This document shows positions 1 through 7,214 of a stretch of DNA of 13,015 nt, in pieces; the first letter of the stretch is position 1, and every line of letters starts with the position of its first letter. Both the position numbers and the translations under genes were made by a program. The stretch is from Patescibacteria group bacterium (GTDB lineage: Bacteria > Patescibacteriota > Minisyncoccia > Phycocordibacterales > UBA9973). Under the pieces are notes generated by a model. The model had not been told where the DNA came from. It saw only the letters and a program-made list of their open reading frames with translations, and ran no database searches. Location of the stretch: positions 1 through 13,015 of the forward strand of contig JAHJBA010000026.1 of assembly GCA_018813625.1 (NCBI GenBank). The letters are read 5' to 3'.

Positions 1-2
1 AT

Positions 3-869
3 TTTATAATTGTGATCATAGTGGGCCTTTTGGCTTTATTTTTAAAACAAAAAATTCAACCAACAAAACAAATAAACGGCATGATGCTTTTAATAGAATT
101 CGAAGAAGTTGATGGGCTAAAAAATTGGGCTAACAAATTTGAAGAGAAAAAAATGCCTGCGACAATCCAGGTACAGGATAATCTCGTTAAAGAGCATTGT
201 GATGTAATTAAAGATTTATCAGACAGGGGATTTGAAATAGCCGGACTTTATTCTCCTGAGGCATTTTGGGATAAAGATTACCAATTTCAATATGAAAAGA
301 TGAAAGAAGTTAAGGAAAATATCGAACAATGTACTGATAAAAAAATGAAGTCCTTCGGTTCAAGATATTTCGCTTACGATGAAAATACATTAAAAGTAGC
401 TGATGCACTCGGAATAGATTATGTTTTTGCTCGCGGAACTACTGGAGCAAGAGCTACTGTTTATAAGCCAAAAGAATATAACGTCAAAATAATCGCGGTC
501 AGCAATGTCCCTTCAAAAGAAATGGGGACCGGAAGTCTCTGTGATTACTCCCTGTGGGCAAGAGGAGAAAATCCTGATAGTTTTGAAAAAATTGCCACCG
601 AAGCTTTAACCTCTAATGATAAAATAATCTTGGTGAGTCATTCATATCTTGGAGGAATGAAACTAAGATGGTGGAATGCCTATCAAAATGTGTTTAATAA
701 AACCAATGTTAATTGGCTAAGTTTAGATGAATTCGCAACCGTTGATTATGAATTACCAAACAAGGATATACCAGTAAATAAAGAGGTAAAATATGAAACA
801 CCTAAACCTGAAATCCCCATGGAAGAAGAGGAAGAATGTTTCCCAGTAGAGCCACCTGTGTGCTATTAA
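3..869 (+). CDS. Membrane-anchored polysaccharide-deacetylase-like protein (5' partial)
   Basis: The frame is open to the left edge, so the real start probably lies outside the window. The first possible internal start is GTG at 12, and the residues before it (F-I-I) extend a hydrophobic N-terminal helix, which suggests a signal anchor. Numbering from that GTG, the rest looks like a NodB-type polysaccharide deacetylase fold: GFEIAGLYS at 73-81 sits where active enzymes have GHEIGNH, FGSRYFAYDENTLKVADALG at 115-134 corresponds to the usual FRPPYG..N..T...A...G block, and ILVSHSY at 206-212 corresponds to the late L-x-H motif. The usual HxxxH metal ligands are not evident, so catalytic activity is doubtful and the protein may only bind glycan. 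The C-terminus is an odd acidic, proline-rich tail with two cysteines (EEEEECFPVEPPVCY). It would act outside the membrane on cell-wall or surface polysaccharide. The ZIP gene follows after 27 bases, probably on the same transcript. Fold assignment is fairly secure; activity is inference. Confidence 0.72.
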   Translation, partial: FIIVIIVGLLALFLKQKIQPTKQINGMMLLIEFEEVDGLKNWANKFEEKKMPATIQVQDNLVKEHCDVIKDLSDRGFEIAGLYSPEAFWDKDYQFQYEKMKEVKENIEQCTDKKMKSFGSRYFAYDENTLKVADALGIDYVFARGTTGARATVYKPKEYNVKIIAVSNVPSKEMGTGSLCDYSLWARGENPDSFEKIATEALTSNDKIILVSHSYLGGMKLRWWNAYQNVFNKTNVNWLSLDEFATVDYELPNKDIPVNKEVKYETPKPEIPMEEEEECFPVEPPVCY

Positions 870-896
870 CCAAATGATAATCACCCAATCGACAAA

Positions 897-1649
897 ATGA
901 CAACAATATACATCTATGCATTCGCAAGTGTAATAATAATCAGCCTGATTTCTCTAGTTGGGGTTTTTTCATTCTCTTTAAAAGGAGAACTCTTCAAAAA
1001 GTACGTCGGTATGTTTATAAGCCTCGCCATCGGTGCTCTTTTAGGAGATGCCTTTATTCATCTTATCCCAGAGTCATTAGAAGATCTGAATACCACATCG
1101 GCAAGTCTTCTAATCATAGGAGGAATTCTAATATTTTTTGTCGTGGAAAAATTCCTCCACTGGCATCACCACGGAGAAGATGAGGACAGAGAAAAATTTC
1201 ATCCCCAGCCAGTTGGGCAATTGATACTTTTTTCAGATGGTGTCCATAATTTCATAGACGGAATCATCATTGGTGCAAGTTTTTTGGTAAGTATTCCTGT
1301 TGGTATCGCCACATCCTTGGCTGTGATTTTACATGAAATTCCGCAAGAAATTGGTGATTTTGCTGTACTTATATATGCCGGTTACAGTAAAAAACGTGCT
1401 CTATGGCTCAATTTTCTTTCCGCGCTCACTGCCATTCTTGGAGTTTTTATCGCCTTGATTTTAGGTAAAACGGTGGAAGCTTCAACTATTTGGTTTTTGC
1501 CAGTAGCTGCCGGTGGATTCATTTATATCGCAATGGCAGACTTAATACCCGAACTTCATAAAACCAAAAAGGTATGGTATTCCATCCTGCAATTTTTAGT
1601 CATACTTGTCGGAATATTGATAATGTTTGCTTTGCTTTTCCTCGAATAA
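897..1649 (+). CDS. ZIP-family divalent metal transporter
   Basis: Integral membrane protein of 250 residues with about seven to eight hydrophobic helices, expected to import zinc or a similar divalent cation. The two metal-site helices are clear: SDGVHNFIDG at 113-122 (H117, N118, D121) and HEIPQEIGD at 146-154 (H146, E147, Q150, E151). The HEIPxEIGDF form is that of the LIV-1-like branch of the ZIP family, with glutamine where the second histidine often stands. A histidine/acidic cytoplasmic loop (HWHHHGEDED, 88-97) lies between helices 3 and 4 and is the usual metal-sensing or metal-binding loop of this family. Length is normal for a bacterial ZIP without extra domains. The ATG at 897 has no Shine-Dalgarno sequence; it lies 27 bases behind the deacetylase-like gene, suggesting one transcript that ends at the hairpin immediately after the stop codon. 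Family is secure; the exact metal cannot be told. Confidence 0.93.
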   Translation: MTTIYIYAFASVIIISLISLVGVFSFSLKGELFKKYVGMFISLAIGALLGDAFIHLIPESLEDLNTTSASLLIIGGILIFFVVEKFLHWHHHGEDEDREKFHPQPVGQLILFSDGVHNFIDGIIIGASFLVSIPVGIATSLAVILHEIPQEIGDFAVLIYAGYSKKRALWLNFLSALTAILGVFIALILGKTVEASTIWFLPVAAGGFIYIAMADLIPELHKTKKVWYSILQFLVILVGILIMFALLFLE

Positions 1650-1670
1650 AAACCCCCAATCGGGGGTTTT
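1649..1670. terminator. Bidirectional hairpin terminator between convergent genes
   Basis: The stem AAAACCCCC (1649-1657) pairs perfectly with GGGGGTTTT (1662-1670) around the 4-base loop AATC. It overlaps the last base of the ZIP stop codon. A T tract follows on each strand (TTTT on plus; TTTTTATT on minus), so the same hairpin can end the ZIP transcript and the M23 peptidase transcript coming from the other side. Confidence 0.85.
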
Positions 1671-1692
1671 ACTGATCATATATATTAAACTT

Positions 1693-2778
1693 TTAAAGTG
1701 AAGCAAAAGACATTGGAGTCGTTGCTCCTGGGTTTTTAGCACCATACACCTCAAAGTGCAAGTGAGAACCATTACCTCCCTTCGAAGACCTTACTCTTCC
1801 AGTATTACCGACATAACCTATAATTTCTCCCTGATAAACTTTTGCTCCAGTATGAGTTCCTAATTTAGACAAATGCGAATAAAGAGTTTGTGTACCATTT
1901 GAATGTTGAATAATCACCATATTACCGTAGGCACCATTCCATCCATTACGCGCTAGTAAGACTGTTCCGGAGGCAGAAGCCAAAATTGGAGTGCCAATAG
2001 GAGCAGCAAGGTCAACAGCATTTTTACCATGAAGTTTTTGAGTTCTTATGGCTGATGGAACTGGATTTATAAAATATCCAGCCAAATTTCTTGTTGGTTG
2101 TTTAACGCTAGGATTTTTGTTTGTTGAGCTTGAACTACCGCTACCTCCATCTTCAAACACCTCACCGTCCGGTACAATAAGTTCATCTCCTATATTAAGT
2201 TGAGCATCCTGCGCTATTCCGTTATATCCAGCAATATCTGAAACATCAACATTATATTTCTTGGCTATCCCTTTCAATGTTTGACCCTTTGAAACAACAT
2301 GCTTCACCCCAGAAACTGGCAAAATGAATAAAATATTACCTTCAATAAGCTTATCACCCTTCTTCATGTCATTGGCCCACAAAATGGTATTAACAGAAAC
2401 ATCAAACATTTTGGCAATAGCTTCAAGCGAATCGCCTTTTCTAATCACATAAACACTTATCTGGTCAGAAAAAGCATCTCCATTATTGGTTCCAGCGCAC
2501 CCCCCAAGACTGGTAGCTGGCATTAGGGCATTATCGGAAACAATATTTACACTGACATCTCCATTTATTTCCCCATCCTTACTGCTCGTAGATTTCTTAT
2601 TTTCAATGACAAGAGCTGAAGAAACATTTGCCTGAAGCGACAAATCTCTACTTTGACATGTTTTATCTGTGTCCTGAGTTGACCCTGTTTCATCAACACT
2701 AGCGGAAACTTCGGTGCCAAAAAGAGAAGAGAAAAAACCTGCTTTTACTTGAAAAGGTATAAAAAACAACCCGCACAA
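1693..2778 (-). CDS. LysM-LysM-M23 peptidoglycan hydrolase, 5' end uncertain
   Basis: Secreted zinc endopeptidase of the LytM/M23 family that would cut peptide cross-links in peptidoglycan or activate an amidase. From the TTG start at 2778 (361 residues): remains of a signal peptide (CGLFFIPFQVKA), a Ser/Thr-rich linker, LysM repeat 1 at about 109-154 (YVIRKGDSLEAIA), LysM repeat 2 at about 159-204 (HVVSKGQTLKGIA), a Gly/Ser linker near 210-220, then the M23 domain from about 235. Zinc and catalytic residues visible are H250 and D256 in LHGKNAVDLAAP, H302 in LYSHLS, and H339/H341 in SHLHFEV, so the enzyme looks active. The TTG start would cut the signal peptide in half. The frame is open up to 2838 and reads LIKPQFKILSSILAFSLL just before it, without any ATG or GTG. 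An ATG at 2858 one frame away fits better (see findings), which implies a one-base frameshift or sequencing error. Single gene, ending at the shared terminator. Confidence 0.9.
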   Translation of the reverse strand: MCGLFFIPFQVKAGFFSSLFGTEVSASVDETGSTQDTDKTCQSRDLSLQANVSSALVIENKKSTSSKDGEINGDVSVNIVSDNALMPATSLGGCAGTNNGDAFSDQISVYVIRKGDSLEAIAKMFDVSVNTILWANDMKKGDKLIEGNILFILPVSGVKHVVSKGQTLKGIAKKYNVDVSDIAGYNGIAQDAQLNIGDELIVPDGEVFEDGGSGSSSSTNKNPSVKQPTRNLAGYFINPVPSAIRTQKLHGKNAVDLAAPIGTPILASASGTVLLARNGWNGAYGNMVIIQHSNGTQTLYSHLSKLGTHTGAKVYQGEIIGYVGNTGRVRSSKGGNGSHLHFEVYGAKNPGATTPMSFASL

Positions 2779-2858
2779 CAGGGAAAACGCTAGAATAGAG
2801 CTGAGTATTTTAAATTGAGGTTTTATAAGCCTAGATAATTATCGTAAGGTTCCTTCAT

Positions 2859-3037
2859 CGGCCCTTTATAAATAAGGGTAGAATTACAGGACGACCAAAA
2901 ATGTGCTGCAAACTAAGGTCCTCACGATGGTTACTGTCATATCAGTCTTTCAGTCAACTTCTTCCATACTCCTAATCCGTACCATATAAGGATAGCTGGA
3001 AACAAGCCAAAAGTCAATGGGGGTGGGGAAAACTAGG
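2859..3037. other. Divergent intergenic region, no gene recognised
   Basis: This stretch separates the minus-strand M23 gene from the plus-strand promoter at 3038. It holds the likely M23 promoter at its left end, including a weak hairpin CCCTT (2862-2866) / AAGGG (2874-2878), and a G-rich run around 3019-3028. A 26-codon minus-strand reading frame (3017-2937) encodes a hydrophobic peptide and is treated under findings. I recognise no RNA gene here. Confidence 0.5.
2865..2870 (-). promoter_or_regulatory. Candidate -10 element for the M23 gene
   Basis: On the minus strand this reads TATAAA and stands 6 bases before the ATG at 2858, the distance at which transcription would begin on the start codon itself. 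An alternative is TGTAAT (2883-2888) with a poor -35 TTGCAG (2906-2911) and a 17-base spacer, which would give an 18-base leader. No good -35 accompanies TATAAA, so the call is tentative. Confidence 0.35.
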
Positions 3038-3066
3038 TTGACAAGTCCGTAAAAAATACATATAAT
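3038..3066 (+). promoter_or_regulatory. Consensus sigma-70 promoter
   Basis: TTGACA (3038-3043), a 17-base spacer, then TATAAT (3061-3066): a perfect match to the housekeeping consensus. Transcription should start near 3073, giving a leader of about 50 bases before the ATG at 3124. No Shine-Dalgarno sequence is visible in that AT-rich leader. Confidence 0.88.
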
Positions 3067-3123
3067 ATAAGCAATTTTAATAAAAAATTAGCTATTAAAA
3101 ACTAAAATATCTATAATTAAACA

Positions 3124-5094
3124 ATGAAAGAGAAAAAACCACAGGTAACACTAAAGAGTTTTGAAGAGCTAGGCAATCTAAATGTCGTAAAAAACAGAAT
3201 CAACAAAAAGGATTATAAAAAAATAGGTTCCAATAGCCCAGAAAATCCGTATGAAGCAACCGAGGTAAAACCGCTAAGAAAACCGGAAAAAGATAAAATC
3301 ATAAAAAAAGTGCTTTCAAAAATGAGCGAAAAAGATAGAAAAAAGCTGGAAGAAATACAAGCGCGAACTGAAAGAACAAAGAGGCAAGCTCAAAACCTAG
3401 AAAATATTAGAAAAGAAAAAGGTTCTGCTGAAAAAATAAAAACCGCCAGGAAAGAGAGCACCGAGAGAGCATCTGAGAAATTAGTTAAAGGGATATTTTC
3501 AAGTAAACTGAAAAATAAAAAAGAAGAAAAATCTGAAATCTCACCTGAAAATAAAACAATCTATGAAAAAAAGATAGAAGAAGTCGCCCAAATCCTAAAA
3601 AACAACAAAATCGATCAAGTTATCGTCGCAGGAGAAGAGTTCACAGATCCCGAAGCAAAAAAACTTGATCCAAATACAGAGGAAAAAACATTTTTACCAA
3701 GGCCTGATTTAGATGCCTATACCGCCTTGATACTTTTAAATGACTTCAACAAAAAACCTCCAGAAAAAATTTATAACAAGGGCGCTATGACATCCCTGGT
3801 CCCAAAAAGTTTTTCCGGAAAAAATAAAATTGAGGGGAAAAAGGGTCTAAGGATTTTTATTGATGTTGGTGGAGAGTGGATAAAAATTCAAAAAGGAAAA
3901 GAAATAACAACTATATATGTTGACCACCATGGAGCCGGACAGAAAAAAGCAACCTCCGGAACTAAGATGATGTACGAGATAATGGAAAAAGCCGGACTTT
4001 TGAAAGAAAAACCTGAATGGTTAGATAAATTTGTTAATTTTGTAGACGAAGCTGATAACCTAACTTATTTAAAAAAAAGAAACGAGACAGGGAAAAAGAT
4101 TTTTGATAAAAAATACTTCAAGGAAACATGGCCAAAAACCCTTTATTCTTTAGCTTTTAGCGTTCCACCGAAAATTCTAATGGAACTTTTCAAATCTGGA
4201 AAAATCACAGACCCATCAGCACTGTTAACAGAGGAACAGTTAAATGGCGAAATCGGAAAGACAATAATCAAAACTATAAAGAATGAAAAGGGTGAAAAAA
4301 TAAAAGACATAACTATTGCTGAAGAAATAAAAAAAACAACTGGGAGAGTTAATAAAACACTCACCAATATAGATGTAATAAATCAAAACGCAAACAGAAA
4401 AGGATTACAGTTGAACACCAAATCACTAGGGAAAATAGTGTATCACAATTTTGCAGAGACAAAATTTGGCAGATTAAATATCCCAAATTATCTTGCTTTC
4501 TTGGGAACAAAATCTCTCGGCCATGAAACATATGTAAACTGGAACAAGCAGGAAAAAAGTTTTTTCATAAACTCAAATAATCAAAATTTAAGTATTATTG
4601 CCCAGAAACTAAATGAAGCTGATCCCGGATGCGCCAAAGACGTCAGGGGAGTTATGATCTTCGGAAAAATAAAAAATCTAACCGAAAAGCAATTTTTAGA
4701 TATTATTGACCCTAAAATAGCAGAAAATGCAAAAACTGGAGCAATTGACTTAATGCCCAAAGAAAAAAAGGGAAATATCCCAGAAGAGAAAGAAAGCAAT
4801 TATTTAAACCCCGAAGAGATGATGGAGTATGCGGAAGGGCACCTCGGACAACAACAAAGAGTAAATGAAATTAAAAGAGAACTAAGAGAAATAGAAAAGA
4901 AAACACCGATTGAAGAATTGAGGGAGAAACAAGTGGTTTATGAATATTTGCTTAAGAGTGAAGAATATAATGACGAACCAGTAATAGTAAAATATGCCAA
5001 AGAAAAACTTGAAACAATCAAAAGAATAGAAGAACTGCAAAAAGAACTAGAAACAGCAAGAAATGAGAAAATCTCGCCTTCTTCAGTCTTATAA
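3124..5094 (+). CDS. DHH-phosphoesterase-like protein with lysine-rich N-terminal extension
   Basis: 656 residues. Residues 1-140 are Lys/Glu-rich, probably helical and partly coiled coil. From about 150 a DHH-type fold can be read: a strand (IDQVIVAG, 163-170), then RPDLDAYTAL (193-202) with D195/D197 in the place of the usual H-x-D-x-D motif I, FIDVGG (245-250) with D247 as motif II, YVDHHG (265-270) as the signature DHH motif III, and FVDEADN (306-312) as motif IV. The C-terminal half (FLGTKSLGHETYVNW, 459-473; DVRGVMIFG, 506-514) may be a degenerate DHHA1-like substrate domain. The last 90 residues are charged helix. The DHH superfamily holds RecJ-type nucleases, nanoRNases, cyclic-dinucleotide and inorganic phosphatases; four acidic/His motifs suggest manganese binding here, but the substrate cannot be read. 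No signal peptide or membrane segment, so cytoplasmic. It has its own consensus promoter and no clear terminator before the next promoter. Confidence 0.68.
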   Translation: MKEKKPQVTLKSFEELGNLNVVKNRINKKDYKKIGSNSPENPYEATEVKPLRKPEKDKIIKKVLSKMSEKDRKKLEEIQARTERTKRQAQNLENIRKEKGSAEKIKTARKESTERASEKLVKGIFSSKLKNKKEEKSEISPENKTIYEKKIEEVAQILKNNKIDQVIVAGEEFTDPEAKKLDPNTEEKTFLPRPDLDAYTALILLNDFNKKPPEKIYNKGAMTSLVPKSFSGKNKIEGKKGLRIFIDVGGEWIKIQKGKEITTIYVDHHGAGQKKATSGTKMMYEIMEKAGLLKEKPEWLDKFVNFVDEADNLTYLKKRNETGKKIFDKKYFKETWPKTLYSLAFSVPPKILMELFKSGKITDPSALLTEEQLNGEIGKTIIKTIKNEKGEKIKDITIAEEIKKTTGRVNKTLTNIDVINQNANRKGLQLNTKSLGKIVYHNFAETKFGRLNIPNYLAFLGTKSLGHETYVNWNKQEKSFFINSNNQNLSIIAQKLNEADPGCAKDVRGVMIFGKIKNLTEKQFLDIIDPKIAENAKTGAIDLMPKEKKGNIPEEKESNYLNPEEMMEYAEGHLGQQQRVNEIKRELREIEKKTPIEELREKQVVYEYLLKSEEYNDEPVIVKYAKEKLETIKRIEELQKELETARNEKISPSSVL

Positions 5095-5126
5095 AAACCC
5101 AAAAAAACCTTATGTCAAGAGAACTA

Positions 5127-5156
5127 TTGACAAATAGGCGTTTATTGTGATATACT
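5127..5156 (+). promoter_or_regulatory. Sigma-70 promoter with extended -10
   Basis: TTGACA (5127-5132), an 18-base spacer, and TATACT (5151-5156) preceded by TGA, which makes an extended -10. Transcription should start near 5163, about 36 bases before the ATG at 5199. The element lies between the DHH-like gene and the secreted coiled-coil gene and gives the latter its own expression. Confidence 0.82.
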
Positions 5157-5198
5157 GTGGCCGATATAGAACCTTGAAATAACTTTTAAAAAACAATA

Positions 5199-5906
5199 AT
5201 GATGAGAACAAAAGCTTTTTTTCTTGCTCTCCTTTTAGGATTGAGCGCAACCATTCTGTGCCAGGCACAAAATGAAGAAGAATTTTTCAGTGATGATGAC
5301 AATAAAACCGTCGTTACCACCGATAATTCAAAGAATTCCCAGGTCAACCCCTACGAAGAGCAAATAAAAAAGCTCGAGAAGGAAAAGGCCGACCTGAAAA
5401 AAATCAACGACAATCTCCGCGTACAGGCCGACCAGCGGGCTGAACTTGAAAACAAGCTGACAAAAAAAGACCAGGAGAATGAGAAATTAAGAAAAATCGC
5501 CGAGGCAAATAAGGCCGAAGCTGATTCTGCCTATAAAGAGTTGTATGACTTTAAAATGGCAACCTCTACCTTTGGCGTTTCGGCAGAAAATTTCGCCCTC
5601 GCACAGAAAGACCCGATCCCGGTTGATTCAGCGAAAACTGACTCAGTGAAGAAAGAGGTCAAGAAGCCGTTGGTAACCAAGGTTATTGGGACCATGACAG
5701 AAGCTGACACGGCTTTCGTCGCCTCAACGGATTTAAAGATCGTTCCCCAAATCAAAAAGGGGACAATTCTTCTTCTAAAGGAGAAAGATGCTGATGGCAA
5801 TGAAATCAAAATTGCCCGCATCAGGAAAAGCGATGTGGAAGCAGAAAAAAACCAGTTTGCCAAATTGTGCGAAATGGGATACACCCTCGAAGAGGTGAAT
5901 AAATAA
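5199..5906 (+). CDS. Secreted coiled-coil protein of unknown function
   Basis: 235 residues. A clear signal peptide at 1-23 (MMRTK followed by a leucine-rich core) has a likely cleavage site after CQA. Cys21 is not followed by a lipobox pattern, so a lipoprotein is less likely. The mature part begins acidic (NEEEFFSDDD), then a heptad-like coiled coil runs from about 52 to 115 (EEQIKKLEKEKADLKKIND and on). After a short linker comes a compact C-terminal region of about 80 residues (from about 157) with no family I recognise; it contains TKVIGTMTEADTAFVAS. Two ATG codons occur in tandem at 5199 and 5202; either could start. No Shine-Dalgarno sequence. It is a monocistronic unit between its own promoter and a strong terminator. 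Codons such as GCC, ATC, CCG and CGC are far more common here than in the flanking genes, suggesting different ancestry or stronger codon selection. The signal peptide style (ending CQAQ) is reminiscent of Bacteroidota proteins, which is only an impression. Confidence 0.8.
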   Translation: MMRTKAFFLALLLGLSATILCQAQNEEEFFSDDDNKTVVTTDNSKNSQVNPYEEQIKKLEKEKADLKKINDNLRVQADQRAELENKLTKKDQENEKLRKIAEANKAEADSAYKELYDFKMATSTFGVSAENFALAQKDPIPVDSAKTDSVKKEVKKPLVTKVIGTMTEADTAFVASTDLKIVPQIKKGTILLLKEKDADGNEIKIARIRKSDVEAEKNQFAKLCEMGYTLEEVNK

Positions 5907-5926
5907 ACCTGCTCTAAAACATAGAG

Positions 5927-5955
5927 GCCGTTTCTGAAAAGAAACGGCTTTTTTT
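5927..5955 (+). terminator. Rho-independent terminator
   Basis: Stem GCCGTTTC (5927-5934) pairs perfectly with GAAACGGC (5941-5948) around a TGAAAA loop and is followed by seven T residues. It closes the transcript of the secreted coiled-coil gene 20 bases past its stop codon. Confidence 0.93.
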
Positions 5956-5962
5956 ATTTGTA

Positions 5963-5971
5963 TGATAAAAT
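5963..5971 (+). promoter_or_regulatory. Extended -10 element giving a leaderless start
   Basis: TGA followed by TAAAAT (5966-5971) ends 6 bases before the ATG at 5978, so the expected transcription start is the A of the start codon. No -35 is recognisable because that position falls in the preceding terminator stem, which fits an extended -10 promoter. A terminator directly upstream means this gene needs a promoter here. Confidence 0.6.
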
Positions 5972-5977
5972 AATAAC

Positions 5978-7132
5978 ATGCCAGAAAAGTTAGGAAAAAA
6001 AGTAAACAAACAGGAGGAAGAAGATACGAGTCTTTCTCTTTTTGCTGAGCTCGAGGAAAAAACTAAACACCTGGCAGGAGCTATAAAAGAAGAACAAAAA
6101 ATGCGCATCCTTGAAAAAAAGGGGTATATTATTCCCCAAGGGGAAAGGATAAGGCATTATATAAACTATGTCTGGGAAATTATAGAGAAAGAGCCAGAAG
6201 AAAAAAGGCACGAAAAATTTATAGAAATTCTAGAAAAAGAAGGAGTTTTTTCAAAGGAAGAGCTTGAAATATTGATGATAGGTGAAGAAATTGTAGAAAA
6301 AGGAGAGATACCAAAAGAAGAGGAGCAAAAAATTGAAAAAATAATAGAAAAAGAAAAAAATCCCAAAAACTGGGCAAAAAAGCTTTTGCTTCTTGGCCTA
6401 GCGCTTCTCGCTCCACTTTACAACAAAAATAAACCCTCAGCTGAACAAGAATTTATTAAAAAAACAAACCAACTAGAGGTAGAAGCACCCCAGGCTAAAA
6501 AAATTACAGAGGAAACAGCAAGGTTCTCGGCAGAAAAAATGGCTGAATCTATAAAAATTCCAGAAAAACTTAGAAAACCGATAGAATTTTTTAAAAATCT
6601 TGATTTTATTAAGGGAGAATTTTACTTGCTAGACAAAAGCGATAAGAAAAAACCAACCCTATACCAGATAGCAAAAGAAGGAAATGTTTTGTCTCGAGAT
6701 GTTGTAGGGATTGGAAAAGAAGAGGGCGATAAAACAGAAGGATTCACAACCCCTGCTGGTATTTTTATGTTAAGTAAATGGCTGAAACAAGAAGACATAG
6801 ATCTGTATGGGGCTGATGGAGTATTGAGAATGCTCGGATATTCTATAGATGGCAAAAGGATAGGCAATAGAGGAATCCATGTAATATATCCCCCAGAGGA
6901 AAAAGAGAGGACAGAAAAAATGCTGGACACCGAAAGCTCAAAAGGTATCAGTTTTAGTTGCATAAATATGTTTCCAGAAGATTTTAAGAAGCTAATCCTT
7001 GACTACAAAGAAGCAGGAGGAGAGGGAAAGTTGTTTTTGATAATAATGCAGGAAAAAAATGATTTTGATGAGAAAAATTGGAAAAAAATAACAGAAAAAA
7101 TGAGTGCTGACGCAAAAATACTGGAAAAATAG
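5978..7132 (+). CDS. Membrane-anchored L,D-transpeptidase-like (YkuD fold) protein
   Basis: 384 residues. Residues 1-130 are charged, mostly helical and presumably cytoplasmic. A single membrane segment lies at about 135-148 (KLLLLGLALLAPLY), and the rest would be outside. From about 213 the sequence follows the YkuD/ErfK catalytic domain: FYLLDK (215-220), DVVGIGKEEG (241-250), FTTPAGIFML (256-265; the T-P-x-G-x-F block), GIHVIYP (299-305) with H301, and GISFSCIN (323-330) with C328 in the position of the S-x-G-C-x-R/N nucleophile motif. Known members form 3-3 cross-links in peptidoglycan or attach proteins to it. The motif is diverged: the residue before the cysteine is Ser instead of Gly, the usual His two before it is Phe, and Asn replaces Arg. 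The cysteine and H301 are kept, so activity is plausible but unproven. The long cytoplasmic N-terminal part is unusual for the family and could dock the charged proteins encoded next. Confidence 0.78.
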   Translation: MPEKLGKKVNKQEEEDTSLSLFAELEEKTKHLAGAIKEEQKMRILEKKGYIIPQGERIRHYINYVWEIIEKEPEEKRHEKFIEILEKEGVFSKEELEILMIGEEIVEKGEIPKEEEQKIEKIIEKEKNPKNWAKKLLLLGLALLAPLYNKNKPSAEQEFIKKTNQLEVEAPQAKKITEETARFSAEKMAESIKIPEKLRKPIEFFKNLDFIKGEFYLLDKSDKKKPTLYQIAKEGNVLSRDVVGIGKEEGDKTEGFTTPAGIFMLSKWLKQEDIDLYGADGVLRMLGYSIDGKRIGNRGIHVIYPPEEKERTEKMLDTESSKGISFSCINMFPEDFKKLILDYKEAGGEGKLFLIIMQEKNDFDEKNWKKITEKMSADAKILEK

Positions 7133-7146
7133 AAGACCTATTAACA

Positions 7147-7175
7147 TTGACTTTTGTAGAAAAAGCTGATATAAT
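7147..7175 (+). promoter_or_regulatory. Sigma-70 promoter upstream of the 613-residue protein gene
   Basis: TTGACT (7147-7152), a 17-base spacer, then TATAAT (7170-7175) preceded by TGA. One mismatch to consensus in the -35 and none in the -10. Start near 7182 gives a leader of about 33 bases. Confidence 0.8.
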
Positions 7176-7198
7176 TCTAAGCGTAGTCAAAAATTAAT

Positions 7199-7207
7199 TG
7201 ATATAAT
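7199..7207 (+). promoter_or_regulatory. Second, leaderless-type extended -10
   Basis: TGA plus TATAAT (7202-7207) ends 7 bases before the ATG at 7215. It repeats the nine bases TGATATAAT of the upstream promoter (7167-7175) 32 bases further on. Transcription from it would begin at or one base before the start codon. No -35 of quality is present. Confidence 0.5.
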
Positions 7208-7214
7208 CAATAAC

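Noticed and set aside
2862..2878. Short hairpin CCCTT/AAGGG as a terminator or riboswitch element
   Set aside because: Only five base pairs with an AT loop and no T tract; it coincides with the likely M23 promoter and start region.
2901..2975. A 24-codon plus-strand frame beginning ATGTGCTGC
   Set aside because: Mixed composition, no ribosome site, no domain, and it lies upstream of the only good promoter; chance is the simpler reading.
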